From positions 124,001-188,000 of the forward strand of contig JAXGGA010000482.1 of assembly GCA_038373865.1 (NCBI GenBank): 64,000 bases of DNA, given 5' to 3'. Below are positions 11,893-24,230 of the stretch, one piece after another (position 1 is the stretch's first letter; each line of letters begins with the position of its first letter). This DNA comes from Uloborus plumipes (lineage: Eukaryota > Arthropoda > Arachnida > Araneae > Uloboridae). The position numbers and the translations under genes are program-made. The notes under the pieces are model-generated. The model was given only the letters and a program-made list of their open reading frames with translations, was not told the origin of the DNA and did no database searches.

Positions 11893-12157
11893 AAAATTGT
11901 AAAATTTACAATATTAATGTCTTTGTTTTTGTTTGCATACTTACTTTTGTGATGTAAATTACATCCTTTTTTAAGTTAAGCTCATCTTGCTAACTAAATA
12001 TTTCTATTTTTTAAATATTTTTCATTCTATAAATAAGCTCAATGTTGCTGTAATCGAAATAAATCGATAATTTGAAAATTCTAATATTGTAAGTCTGTTT
12101 TTTTTCATATTACATCATCACAAACACTCTGCATACTTACTTTTGTGACTAAGTGTA

Positions 12158-12294
12158 TATTTAAAAAAAAGTAAGCTCAAAGATATTGCGAAAGGATGTT
12201 TGTGGCTAGCCTACGTCCAGGCGGCCCCATAGTACCTACAGACTTGAAACTTGGTACAAAATTAGTTCGAGCTCCGTAGATTTGCAGCTGGAAG

Positions 12295-12328
<34 letters not shown>

Positions 12329-12491
12329 CGAAGTAGTACCGCCTCTGGGGTCCATTCAACGAAATATACAGGATTGCTTTTATCGCATATTGTCTTGACT
12401 TTTCTTTAACATTTAAGAAAGGTTGTGTCATTTTTCTTATGGTATCTTTATTTTTGTTTAAATGATTTCAAATAAATTACTTTGCGTGTTT

Positions 12492-12522
<31 letters not shown>

Positions 12523-12780
12523 CTGCGAGAGAAAAGAACTGGATTTTCTGTTTGCGCTAGATATTTTACTATGTTTTTTAATTATGTACATATTTTTTTC
12601 ACTTTTTATGTAAGGATAGGTGGTGGAACTCTCTTTTATTTGTTTGGCGAATTATTTTAAATTGTAAAGAAACAGTTACTGTGCTTTTAAAGGGCGTGTG
12701 AGCATTTCAGTTAAAGAAAAATATTATTTAACATCAAGATGGGGGGAGGGTATTATTTTCTTTTTCAGGGAAGACGCCGT
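12158..12780. other. AT-rich spacer with poly(T) tracts
   Basis: Long T runs at about 12298-12323 and 12495-12522. No gene or bounded element identified. Confidence 0.5.
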
Positions 12781-12784
12781 ATTC

Positions 12785-12926
12785 GTTGGCATATAGTTGA
12801 TTGGACTCCAAACCACCAGAAGTGGGTTGGTGGTTGGTGATCGAGCTGCCGAAGGCAGTAAGGTAGTCGCCACAGGCGACGAGCGGGGATTGGTGGGCGA
12901 AGCGAGCAGGGGGCAGAGCCCTCTAG
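12785..12926 (+). mobile_element. Helitron 3' terminal region
   Basis: A GC-rich segment in AT-rich surroundings with phrases such as CGCCACAGGCGACGAGCGGG and GCGAAGCGAGCAGG. It ends in a hairpin (GGGC, loop AGA, GCCC) and then CTAG at 12923-12926 followed by T. That is a Helitron 3' end. I could not place the 5' TC end, so the size is unknown and the left limit given is only where the GC-rich part starts. Confidence 0.65.
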
Positions 12927-15640
12927 TTAGTCACTTTTAAAATAGAAAAGTTTTGAAGAAGAAACAAAATTAGCTTACTAAATGCAACTTTGTATTTGTG
13001 TTCAATATTAATTACAATAGCTCAATATGAAATCGGTGAAAATAGACTCGAATATTCTTCTTAATTGTTTTACGAATGAAGCATTCAAGAAAAATTATCT
13101 AGAGCCTTAACCCAGAATGTATATAAAAAATTATTATAATCTATCGCTTTTGAAACGTAAGTTCTGTCTATACACAAGAATAAAAACATAACAGAAAAAG
13201 GAAAAAATTCTTTAGAAATATTAACTTCAAAATTAAATGATGTTTATAAAATGTTTTATACAATAACGTTTAACTTTTGATGAATTTATTTCAAATCATA
13301 TGATAAGGGGAAAATAAACAACGCTTCTAAAATGTTTCGTGAAGAGCAAAATCTCTTTACTAAATTCATTTATCTGAAGATCTGAAATGTTGCATTAACT
13401 CAAAGGGTAAATCAATACGAGTCGCGAATTCAAAGTGTGAGGCATCTTTTTAAAAACAAATTTCAGCAAACAGTTACAATTTCCTATAAACTTAGAGCTC
13501 TAAATTAAAATAAACGAATCCATCTATTTCTCTTTGCATATCTAAATAAAATTTCAAAATTTCTAGCACAGGGAATTAGCATAGGCGTACTGATAAAAAA
13601 TTAATCACAAAGACTAACTTCATTTAAATTCTACTCTTATTTCACTCGACTGGAAAGGTTTTATTTGCCTACTTAATTCTCCCATGCACAGCAGATTAAC
13701 TGCATAGGTCAATCGGAGCTCATCATGGTTACTTCTTTTTTTTTCAGTTCCTTTTAGAGAAGAGGTTTGTTCAATGGATTAAATCATGACGAAAATAAAC
13801 AAAACCCTTTCATTGCATTTTAAAATCAAATTACTTTAATATGCCTTAGTTATGCTCCTACTCAAAGAATTTCTGTGCTTCAAGCGTAGCAGAACTAAGC
13901 TTGATGAATAATTAATCTATTTCGAATTTTCAGTGATTGCTGCATAATTTATTTTACGCAGTAAAAGGGTATTATTATTAAACTGCGTGAAGAAATAGTA
14001 CTTTTAAAATAATAATGGAGAAAATATCCATAATAACGATCATCATACAGTGGAAGGCAAAAAAAACGGCATCAATTGCGAAAATCCTGGAAAATGTACA
14101 AATAATGCTTTTTATGTGTATGTTTTATACAATAACGTTATTTTTTCGATCAAATACAGTTGCAGGATTAATTTCAATCACATTTTGTTACGATTAATAC
14201 AAAATAGTTTCCCTTTATTATTTTAAACGCTGAAAATGGTAAAAGATGCAATATTTATGAAAACGTAGAGCAAAGCAATAGATGCATAAATTCATTAGTC
14301 AATGCAAATTTTACATCACTGCAATCATATTACATATTGCTAATATATATACGGTATGCCCACGATTGCTACAGAATTGGCAAAGGTCCAATTAGAATGA
14401 GTCTGAATGAGGGAGAAAATAAAACTTGACGGGCGTGTTTCGCTTAATAAAAAGGCTGGAATACATCGGCAAAAGCTAGCATCCCTCAAAACTAATAGAT
14501 GCTTTCGTTTATGTTGTAAACTGGATATCAGCCTTTCCATATCATCCGTGGTCATACAATGCACTCATGAGAAACACTTCAATATTTAGTCAATCCTCCA
14601 TGAGCTGCGAGGAGAGTTTTACAGCGGTCTTCGCGTAGAAGATAATCAACTGCAGAATTTACTATATTACACCTATTTCGTGAAACCAGGGCCTAATAAT
14701 GCTTCCTGTAGGTTTATTTCAGTATCAGGCTTCTCAGCAAAAAATTTTTACCCACTATATACCAACATTTTTTAAATCTGGGTAAATTTCAGTCCAATAT
14801 AAAACTTTAATGCCTGAACTTATAGAACTGCTCATAAAGGGATAAAATTGTGGGAGAATTACTTTCTCAATGTCTTTGTTGTTGAGGAGATGAAAACTTG
14901 TAAATTATACAAAAAAAATCATTCTTGAATAAGTTGGAAGGTACGTATTGATTTCGATGTATGGCAGAGTGACAAGTCTGTAGGAAAATGTAATGTCCTG
15001 CACTTTTCAAAATGATCCAGCACGGGGTATGAACGCTTGAAATTTACAACTGGAACAGTGAATGCATCCGCTTATAGTAAGTTCTAAGCCGGTCATTCAG
15101 AATCATTTGAAATATAAGAGAAGTTGTATTTCTCAACAGAGTCCCTGATGGGGGATATCGTGATGAATTTTCTCTGTCGTACAGCGAAATTTTACAATCC
15201 AACTTATTCATGAATAATTTTGTTGTCTAATTCACAAATTTTCATCTCCATTACAATATGGATACTGAAAACGTAATTTTCAATCAATTTTTTTGTTGTA
15301 TAATCAATCCTGTATGTAAAAGTTACGCTTTCCGTGAGAAGACAATGGGCAGTATCTGCAGAAATGAGTTTTTGAGACATTTGAAGAAACGTATTTTGGA
15401 CCTACATACTAAAAATGCGAAATGTTGGAATTTGACGTTTTTTGCTTTGTTTTCAGCGGAAGCCAAATAAGCAACGTTGATAAAGCTAAAGTACAATAAA
15501 TGACAAAAAAATGAAAAAGGAAAAATTTGCGGTTACTATCCTTTACCTTTCTTCGGCAGTTAGTCTTTAAAGGGTTAAGGAAGATCTGAGAAAAGATGGA
15601 AAGGCTGCCTAGATGAGGATTTTGCCTTTTTCTTTTTTTT
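12927..15640. other. No gene or element identified
   Basis: AT-rich sequence with only short, unconserved open frames. Nothing with a boundary or family signature was seen on either strand. Confidence 0.4.
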
Positions 15641-15712
15641 TTTTTTTTTTTTTCTAATGGGTTAGCGTATGAGGCTCTAACCTTTTGCAGACATAATACG
15701 ATCCTCCGATAT
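15636..15712 (-). mobile_element. Short poly(A)-tailed retroposon fragment, copy 1
   Basis: In minus orientation a short unit containing GTCTGCAAAAGGTTAGAGCC runs into poly(A), which is poly(T) on the plus strand. A similar unit with its own poly(T) lies at 38671-38748. Shared body plus A-tail suggests a small retroposon or truncated SINE. Confidence 0.45.
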
Positions 15713-15784
15713 GTCATACAGGCTTTCATATACCACTATTATGTCACGAATGTCAATGGCTCTTTTATTTTGACAGTTGGGGGC

Positions 15785-16003
15785 ACCTTAGTTCTTTTCA
15801 GTGCAAAACTGCACTAGGAGTTTGTTGTTGCAAAGACATTCAAAGTCAAATGAATATTCAAGGGATCTTTGACATACCGCATAATTATACGACATAGACT
15901 CTGACGTTTCTCTACATCTTGAAAAACTCCCTACTGACCACCGCGGGTCAAAACCCGAGTCCAAGGCATAGGGTCGGCGCTTTACCACCACGCCTCCCAA
16001 GTG
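15785..16003 (-). mobile_element. tRNA-derived SINE, copy 1
   Basis: On the minus strand the 5' head looks like a tRNA: GGAGGCGTGGTGGTAAAGCG (A-box side), an anticodon-arm-like segment, then ACTCGGGTTTTGACCC (B-box side). The body continues through GATCCCTTGAATATTC to about 15785. The body phrases ATAATTATGCGG and AAAGATCCCT recur in the copy at 18555-18812. A-box and B-box like elements imply a Pol III-transcribed SINE. No protein is encoded. Confidence 0.7.
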
Positions 16004-16200
16004 ACTTTTTCTTCTTTTTCTCCAAAATAAAATAAAGAAATTTAAGCGGATTCCAAACGGACGCTAGAATGGGAAAGACTTCTGAACAAGGTCGGGAACC
16101 AAGAGGCTGCCGCAACTATACTGGTGATAATGAAATAGTCCAACGGAAAAAAATTATTATTTTAACCCCATCCCACAAGAAAATAAAATTCGGTAGTGAG

Positions 16201-16912
16201 TAGGGATGCACCGATAAGGAAATTGGCCGATTGCCGATTAATCGACTGTTGAAAATCGGCCGATTAATGGTAAGGATAATTGTTTTTAATGCTACCAATT
16301 TTACCATCACGTTTTTTCTTTCGAATACAATTCCGAGTTTATAAATAGTAAGTAATTTATTTCTGAGAGAATATTGTTTTCCCATTTTCCTAATTTTACC
16401 AAATAATTTCAAAATGTTATCAAATTTCTTAGAACCAATTTTCATATTATTTTCAATAATATTACATTAATACATTGTTAATTATGTTGACTGGATATAA
16501 AAATTCAATAAAGGGAGGGGGGTCTGTGGTGAGCACTGGAAATACTTTTACTTTAAAATTTTCAATTATTAGTAGCAATTTAATTCAAGACTTGTTCTTT
16601 ATAAAAATTAGAGGTTATCTTAGAGTACTGGGCTTAAAAGAAAAGTATCGGCACATGAAAAATGGTGCAGTATTGTCTAAATGTGTACATTTATTCAAAG
16701 TTGGAGAATCAATGTATTAAAACTGTATATCAACCATGAGGATTATTATTACCTCTGACAAAATTATACATTTTAGTTTCTCAGTGAAGGTATACTTTAA
16801 AGAATAATATATTTTTGTAAAAATCGCCGATTAATCGGTCCGATTTTGCTAATTATTAATAATCGTCAAAGTGGTCGATTATCGGTACTGCGGATAAATC
16901 GGTGCATCCCTT
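16201..16912. mobile_element. Non-autonomous hAT element with intact 8-bp duplication
   Basis: 712 bp bounded by TAGGGATGCACCGAT at the left and ATCGGTGCATCCCTT at the right. It is flanked on both sides by a perfect 8-bp direct repeat GTAGTGAG (16193-16200 and 16913-16920), diagnostic of hAT integration. Subterminal CGGCCGATTAATCGG-like motifs resemble transposase-binding repeats. The interior lacks a transposase. Confidence 0.93.
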
Positions 16913-16920
16913 GTAGTGAG

Positions 16921-17780
16921 TAGATTGTTGCTTACGTGTGCATAATTAACGAACATGGGACAGGTTCATGCCATTGCCTCTATAGCGATGGGGCATTTTT
17001 ATTTATAGATAGACAAAACAGCACAAGAAAGACAAAAACGTCTCTATACTTAATATTATTTGCTTAGCGTTAAACTAACATATATAAACTATTGATTCTT
17101 ACACAAAACATTAAAAAATCAGCAGAAACATTTTATTTTTACTTAGATTTTTTTAATTCGTTTAAGCAGCTACTTTAAAATTAAAATAGAAACCCATTGT
17201 ATTGTTTAAATGCTGAAAGTTTTATGCCATCAACGAGACACTCTGCTCCTTTTAGTTCACCCAAAAAAATGTCGACATCATTTTTCACATGTCTTGAACT
17301 TTCAAAAACGTGACTTTTATGCAAAACTGTCAAATAACTTTTTTGCTGTGCATTGTTTAGCTTCCTAATTTGATGTGAGGACAAAAAAGCGACTTGCAGT
17401 CCCAATTGTATTTAAATAAAGAAATCACTTTAAACGTCTATAAAAGAAAAATTGAGTAAATAAGATTTGTATTACGCTTGTGTCTTCTTTTCTACACACT
17501 TTTTATTTTTATTTATTCCGTCACCTTTACTCTTGTTTTTTCATCAGTTCTGTTATTTTTGAATTTTTTTTTCTTTCTTACTGTTCCTTGAAAGTTTCCT
17601 TCTTGGGAGAATATTGATTTTGAGGAACGCAGCAAACAATAGTTTATTGCTTTAAGTTATGAAAGTGAAGCTTTAACCAAGAAATGCATTGATTTTGAGC
17701 AATCACAAATTGCTATATATTTTTTTCTTCTTCTTTTTTTTTTTTTTTTCTTTTGAACTTAATTCTCCTGTGGTCCCATT
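16921..17780. other. No gene identified
   Basis: AT-rich, with T-rich runs at about 17730-17750. No supported element. Confidence 0.4.
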
Positions 17781-17789
17781 TTTAGATTG

Positions 17790-17895
17790 AACCCGCAGTC
17801 TGCCAATAGGAAGGCGTTCCTGTGCTCCACCTCCTGGGACGTCTACCGGCCCTTACTCCTACGGGTGGTGATGTTGCCCATGTCGTACGCACACA
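17790..17895 (-). mobile_element. Possible tRNA-derived SINE head
   Basis: In minus orientation it contains a GTGGAGCACAGGAACGCC (A-box-like) region, then GACTGCGGGTTCAATC (B-box-like). It abuts the CA microsatellite, a common SINE tail partner. No second copy in the window, so the call is weak. Confidence 0.35.
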
Positions 17896-17962
17896 CGCAT
17901 GATAATACACACATACACACTCCTTCCCGACTACACACAACAAAACAAACAAACCGCGCTCC

Positions 17963-18163
<201 letters not shown>

Positions 18164-18554
18164 GTCGCAATTCGCTTCGATTTTAACGTTGATTCTCAGA
18201 AAACGGTTGATTCTAGGGTTAAAGACTGCCAAGCTGGCACTGGATTTGACCTCCCATTTTTGTCTCAAAGTTTGGAGCTGCCTGGACAATATATCGCGTA
18301 CCATGCATAAATGAAGAAAATCGTGATAATTAGCTCGGGGGGGATGAAAATTAATATTTCAGTTGGCTTATACGCTCGAAGTTCTCGAAACATATGTCAA
18401 AAGTTTCGTCAACATTCATTCCGGGGAGAGTTTGTCTGTTTTAAACGAGGCTGTGTATGGGCTACCAATCATTTGCTGACCTAATGCATTCTCTAAAACC
18501 GGTAATAATTCTTTAATGTGATACCACTGTCGGCGAGGACCATTAACACGAGAA

Positions 18555-18812
18555 TTTTGGCACCCGGTTTCCTCACTAGATGGAGCCACCCGGGTTCTAT
18601 TCGATGCAAAACTACACTAAGAATTTAGGTTTGCTCAGAGATGCTCCGTGCCAAATGAGGACTAGAGGGATCTTTTACATGCCACATAATTATACAACAT
18701 AGACGCTGTCGATTTTCTGCATGTTGAAAATCCACCGCGTCTGTCTTACACCAGGTTTGTCTTACTCCTTTCTGCCATGAGGCCAGCGTCTTAACCACAT
18801 CCACCCTTGAAA
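18555..18812 (-). mobile_element. tRNA-derived SINE, copy 2
   Basis: Shares with copy 1, in the same orientation and order, the phrases GTCTATGTTGTATAATTATG, AAAGATCCCT and TAGTGTAGTTTTGCA. The tRNA-like head (GGATGTGGTTAAGACGCTGG) is more eroded. A diverged member of the same SINE family. Confidence 0.65.
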
Positions 18813-20506
18813 TAGAAGTTAAGGCTAACATTTGAGGGGATATATTCTTGCAACTACAAGACTTGTTTTATTTTGAAAAATAAAAAAAGAAAGAAACAGC
18901 AATGAAAGGAAATATTTGCTATTTTGCTTGAAAATCTGAAAGTTATTAAAAATTCAATCATTGAATATACTACGTGAAAAATAAATTTAGAACTAGAAAC
19001 ATAGAGGAAAAACAGTCTTGACTAAAATAATATTAATTTCAAACAGGTAACATTGCTCTTTTAATCTTACTAGTTAAAATTATTGTTAACTGAATTTTAT
19101 ATTGTAGAAACTGCAGCTTCCCACAAAAAGTTTAAAATATTAATGCAAGAAATGGCAAAAATATTACCACGAATATGTGGGTGGAAAATGCTTTGAAAAT
19201 ATTTCCAGTAAAATTATTCTATCATACTGAAATACACAGTTCCTGGAGAACTGTTTCTTTTCGCAGAAATTAAGAATTCAAATGCTTCTTTTCACAGAAG
19301 TCATCTATTATTAAAATTTCAATCAAAAGATACAAGTGTCAGGGTTGCTCCTTTATGTATGTATTGTCTGAACATTACATTTTTATTTAAAAATGCTATG
19401 GCTAAATAGAAAGAAACTTCATTTAGTTTGTTAGAAATACCAAGTGTACGTTAAATATTAAATGATTAAAAAACAAGCATTTTATGGAAATGAAGTTAGT
19501 CACACATGTCGATATAGTATAATAGTTCTTCCTTATGATTATACTCGATATTACATTTTTTCAATCATAAAACTATTTTTATCATTATAACCAGGATATT
19601 CAATCAGAGTACTTTGACATGGGAGATTCAATGTGGATAACTAAATTTCATCTGTAAGATAAACAAGCACTTCCGGATGTTACAATATCATGTGAAAGAC
19701 TCATGAAAACTGAATGAAATGTGTTCCACAAATTTGATTTAAATTACAATTGATAACAGCCATTTAATATATTGACAGAACAAAAAAAAGGGGGAAATAT
19801 CTATGTCAACCATCAGTATTTGATGATGCCGCCTTGAGGTACAGTAACTATTTAAGTAATAATGAGTTCAGCTTAAAATAGTGTAAACTGACCAGTGAAT
19901 GAGCAATTCAGGGCAATTTCATTTTGAAAAAAAATCTAGCATTCACCACATCACAATAAGAACATTTTAGGTGATATATGTAATTGTTTAATATATTTTA
20001 TAAAAATATGTAAGTATGATAAGCAAAAAAATTTATTGCTCTTCTTTATAATGTTGTGTTTCTACTAAAACCATTTATTAGTAACAAAATATAGCAAAAT
20101 AGTAGACAAATATAAAATATTGAAGAAACACATAAATACATTCATATACAGGTATATTTCAATAAATGTATTATTCATGTAACTTTATACCCGGTATAAC
20201 GTTCAGGCGTGTTTTAAACACACTAGCAAAAAATAAATAATTTTTTTTAAAGAAAAAAAATCTCGAAATGTTATAATTTTTTTCGAAGTGGTGCAGTTCA
20301 GCATGATACACGCGAGCTAAAAAAGATTGGGAAATGCTGATTTAAATCATAAATTTTCAATGTGAGCTTCAAGAAACAAAATGGATTCAGCGCACATCAA
20401 AACTTGAAAATCTGTCAAAATTTGAAAAGGAAAGATTTTCATAAAAATACGATATTTTTTTCTATTTATTAAGTATAGTAGGAAGGTTTTTTTTTTTTTT
20501 TATTGA
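18813..20506. other. No gene or element identified
   Basis: AT-rich sequence without bounded repeats or plausible exons. Confidence 0.4.
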
Positions 20507-20510
20507 TTAA

Positions 20511-20663
20511 CTCACCAAAAAGAAGAAAATATATGTGTATATTCTGTCAAAATAAGTATTAAATACACACTATACTATTGTCTAATATTTAACCAATTTT
20601 TAACATTAATGTCTCCTCATTGTGTTTAGTAGCTTTTATTGTACTTACTTTTTCGTTGGTGAG
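20511..20663. mobile_element. 153-bp MITE flanked by TTAA
   Basis: Inverted ends CTCACCAAAAAGAA and TTTTTCGTTGGTGAG lie directly between TTAA tetranucleotides (20507-20510, 20664-20667). TTAA duplication suggests a piggyBac-type transposase acted in trans, although the termini do not start with the usual CCC. Confidence 0.65.
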
Positions 20664-20667
20664 TTAA

Positions 20668-21430
20668 CAATTCCTTTTTTATCGTAGCCAATTTTCAACA
20701 GCGATAAATCCACCATATGCCAAAGTAACACTATTCCACACTAATTTTCGGTACGAAGACCTTTAGCATATTAGGACTCAAGGCAGCAATCGTAACATAG
20801 GGCATGATTGCTGCTTAGTGTCTGAAAGCTCGAAGTTTTTCGGACTGAAAAAAAGGTTACTTGTGCTCTGCAAACGAGTTTATACAATATTTTTACATTA
20901 CATTTCAAAACATGCATTTGATCATTTTTACTGTAAATTATAAGAATGTGTATAAACTAAATGAAACAACGCTTCAAGAATGAAAATTAAGGTCAAATAA
21001 AATTGAAAACAAGTCTACCAAGCGTAAAATCTTTCATTTCACTTCAATTAATTAATTCAAATTTTCATTGATTTTGTGTTAATAATTCAATAAAGTCTCA
21101 ACTGCGTTAATTTACTTTCCCCAAGAAGACCGGTTTAATTTAGTACACGAACGAAATAAGACAATAATCAACGCTTTTGAGGCATAATCCAGATAACGAT
21201 CTTACTCAAAATTAGCCGACCATCATGTTAAAAGCTCATATCTAAACCGTGTTTCCTCCACCATATTACTGGTAGCTTCAACTGCTAGTTTGTATGCTGG
21301 TAGACAGATTAACCATGCCGGATATGTTCCGAATAAAGATGATAAGAAGCTTTCGGTAGTTATGCAATTAATTGTCCACTGTTATCCGAACTGAATTAAC
21401 GTCAGATTAGTTTCAAGATTTGTGGAAAGT
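20668..21430. other. No gene identified
   Basis: AT-rich unique-looking sequence between a MITE and a SINE. No element or exon recognised. Confidence 0.35.
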
Positions 21431-21439
21431 TATGTGCTA

Positions 21440-21743
21440 TATAAAGTAGGAGAAATGTGTTGCACTTAAGTGAATGGTGTTGCTGTTGTCTTGTATCAGC
21501 TAGGCTGGCAATTTGGGGGCTCTGGCTGCTTCCCTTTTCCAACTGTACATTAATTTGGTGTGAAGTCCGACTTCCACAGTATACACATGCCATAGGGACC
21601 CGTTTATGGGGTAGGCAACCATTCACAACACATTCACACAAAGAAAGGGCAAGGACAGGAAAGCGAAAGTACATCCATGATCGAACCGAGATTCGAACTC
21701 AGAACCACTCCATCCGGGACAGCCACTAGACAAAGTGGCCGGC
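21440..21743 (-). mobile_element. tRNA-headed SINE of a second family
   Basis: On the minus strand the head (about 21743-21671) reads like a tRNA: an A-box region TTGTCTAGTGGCTG, a clear B-box GAGTTCGAATCTC, then a body through about 21440. The B-box is close to the GGTTCGANTCC consensus. The T-arm stem is partly preserved, but acceptor pairing is not evident, so it is a SINE head and not a functional tRNA gene. Confidence 0.55.
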
Positions 21744-21844
21744 AATGAATAGTGTGACAGAGCGATACGATCCGATCTTTCTGAGAAAACGATGAAACTT
21801 TTTTTTTTCTAATTTAAAACGACTTTAACGAAATATAGTTGTGC

Positions 21845-21885
21845 CCAACCTTTTCTGCCCGAGGACCAGACCTCGTATTAAAATG
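21845..21885 (+). mobile_element. Possible decayed hAT terminus
   Basis: GTGCCCAACCTTTTCTGCCC followed by GAGGACCAG resembles the hAT start type seen more clearly at 63361. No partner end or duplication was found. Confidence 0.3.
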
Positions 21886-22969
21886 AATCTCTCTGAACAG
21901 AAGGTGCGAAAACTGTAAGTATGTTTAAATTTTTCCAGATTACGAGGGATAACAAAGACAAGGAAAGAAAAATTACAAATCAAGAATTATTATTATCATT
22001 ACTATCGACTAGTTTTATTAATGGCGAAATTGCCATGTGTTTTTTAAAAACCAATTTCTGATAATTTGACTCCAAATTTTCAACAGCAATTCGAAATTCC
22101 GAATAAAGATTGCAGAACATAGTTTTCGAATCATAACATTGAACTTAAAGTGCCACGTGGATCGCCTTCGACCCTTCACGGACACCACTAGCACCCTATC
22201 TAGGTGGCAATGCCACTGGCTATGAACACTCTCAATCAAGCCAACTTTCAAACAATAACAAGAAGTTCTGTCAAGAACTAAACGAGCTCACTTTCCTGTA
22301 AACTGACATTGGTATTCTCACAGCTGATCAAAATTTCCTTCATTATCAGAGACTGCAAATTATGTCAAACTTACCTTTTTAGCACTTAAAGTTGATTTCT
22401 AAGAACAAAATATATCTCTTTCATCTGATGAAAGAAACACGTAAAAAGTAAACAAAAGAATAAATAAAGCTGTAGCATCTTTCAAACAATGCAGCAGCTA
22501 CTATAGTTTTTCCATAAACAAATTCCTTAATCGTTTTGAAAAAAGAAGGAAAAGTAAAAAGCACATCAAAGCAATCGAAATAAATTTTAATCGAATTAAA
22601 TTTTAATTTGTTGCCAATAATTAAAAATCAATCAAGAAATATATAAATAATTAAATGCTCTCTTAAATGAATACTTTTTGTTAGAAAAAAAATCGTCTGC
22701 TAAAAAAATAATAATAATAATAATAATAATGGTAATAAAATAAAAGAAATAAATAAATAAACAAAAAACCGTCTGCACAGTAATTTCTTTTAAGAGTAGG
22801 AATCTGTCATTTTTTTCCCATCCTCCATTTCTGCCATGTTTGCTGAGTAAGAGTTAGCGTCAAGGATTCAGAGCTGGGGTTGAAAACTCAGAGTGCTCGG
22901 TTGGAGTCCATAAGCATAGTCAGAGTAAAAGACTATAAAATTCTAACAGTAAGAGTCGGTCATTTTCTT

Positions 22970-23400
22970 CACGCCTACATTTCTGCCATATCTTTGCAGT
23001 CGGAATCCGGGTAAAGGATTCGCTGTCGGAGTCGGAGTCAAAAAGTTGGATTCGCTGTCGGAGTCGGAGTCAAAAAGTTGGATTCGCTGTCGGAGTCGGA
23101 GTCAAAAAGTTGGAGTCGTCAGTCGGAGTAGATAGGCGGAGTGACAATCAAAGGCTTTAAAATTCTAATAGTAGGAATCAGTCATTTTGTTCGATCCTGC
23201 ATTTCTGCCATGTCTGCGGAGTCGGAGTTGGAGTCACGGATTCGGTATCAGAGTGGATTTCAAAAAATCGGAGGGCAATCGAAATCGATAGGCAGAGTCG
23301 AAATCGAAAACTTTAAAATTGCAATGGTAGAAGTCAGTCATTTTTCTGAGCTTGTATTTTGGTTGTGGAGTTAGAGTTGAGAAGTCGGAATCGGAGTTCT
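22970..23400. repeat. GTCGGA-rich minisatellite
   Basis: A strict 32-bp unit (GGATTCGCTGTCGGAGTCGG and so on) is repeated three times with starts at 23016, 23048 and 23080. More degenerate GTCGGAGTC phrases continue to about 23400. A shorter GGAGTCGGAGTCGG version lies at the equivalent place in copy A near 25170. Confidence 0.85.
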
Positions 23401-23439
23401 CAAAACAGTTTTTCATAGAAATATTTTCCAAACATTCTT

Positions 23440-23544
23440 CAAAAAAAAAAAAAAAAAAAATATTCCTAACAAAGTTAGTTTGAAAGAAATCCGCCTTTAA
23501 GTTCAGGATCTATATTGAGCTTGAAATTCCCCGTACACGTTAAT

Positions 23545-23602
<58 letters not shown>
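23440..23602. repeat. Poly(A) and long poly(T) tracts inside element C
   Basis: An A run at about 23443-23460 and a T run of over 50 bases at about 23547-23601. Such homopolymers are prone to assembly length error. Confidence 0.9.
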
Positions 23603-23639
23603 AGCGGTTCAAAATTAAACGAAAAATTTCAAATAGTCC

Positions 23640-24230
23640 GTGGAGTTAGTGGAAAAATATTTCACTTCCGGATACCAGTCTGAAATTTTATGTGGGGCTT
23701 ATATTCACATAGGATGGCAAAAAAACGCCCGGAGACACTTGATCGGAGGTCAAGGTCATTCCTGTGATGACGTCATCAAAATGGCCGCTTTTACAGGTAA
23801 ATACGTTCGTTTAACTGCTTAAAACTCCATCATAGATTGAAATATTGCAAAACTCAAATGTATCATCTGAAAGCTCTTTGAAAGAGCTATTTAGAAGGAT
23901 TTAATTTTTCTTTCTGAGGTCAAGGGCCCACATCTTATGACGTCATCAAAACGGCCGCTTTGACAGGTAAATACGTTTGTTTAACTGCTTAAAACTCCAT
24001 CATAGATTTAAATATTGCAAAACTCAAATATATCATCTGAAAGCTCTTTGAAAGGGCTGTTTAGAAAGATTTAATTTTTTTTCTGAGGTCTAGGGCGCAC
24101 CTGTGATGACGTCATCAAAATGGCCGCTTTTACAGGTAAATGCGTTCATGTAACTGTTTAAAACTCCATCATAGATTTAAATATTGCAAAACTGAAATAT
24201 ATCATCCAAAAGCGCTTTAAAAGAGCTATT
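23640..24230. repeat. About 170-bp tandem repeats in the F3 left arm
   Basis: Three units in which the palindrome TGACGTCA (at 23768, 23938 and 24107) is followed by TCAAAATGGCCGC-like sequence, AGGTAAAT, and an AAACTCCATCATAGAT block. Spacing is 169-170 bp. Diverged units appear inverted in the right arm at about 29205-29480. Confidence 0.88.

Larger units (their letters stand above)
10504..12155. mobile_element. Palindromic Tc1-type transposon derivative
   Basis: A 1652-bp element flanked by TA on both sides (10502-10503, 12156-12157), as expected for Tc1/mariner. Its ends start CACTTAGTCACAAAAGTAAG. The motif CACAAAAGTAAGTATGCA occurs twice per end, about 200 bp apart (near 10512 and 10709, mirrored at the right), an IR/DR arrangement. 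The inverted arms are 10504-11157 and 11500-12155, each carrying the 3' third of the transposase gene; the loop carries the middle third in minus orientation. It is an internally rearranged, non-autonomous copy. Confidence 0.9.
22259..23633 (-). mobile_element. Helentron-like element C (3' part), split by F3
   Basis: In minus orientation its 3' end has the hairpin AGTTCT/AGAACT, and the first about 550 bp (22259-22800) match copies A and B in order. It then carries a GTCGGA-rich minisatellite and the lead-in to the roughly 145-bp repeats. The sequence breaks at 23633 where F3 begins. The expected continuation (AAATGAAATATAGAAATGAG...) resumes after F3 at about 29607, so C was split by F3 insertion. 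Confidence 0.75.

Noticed and set aside
23768..24114. TGACGTCA sites as an enhancer of a nearby gene
   Set aside because: They belong to tandem repeats inside a fold-back transposon, with no host gene within more than 25 kb in the window.
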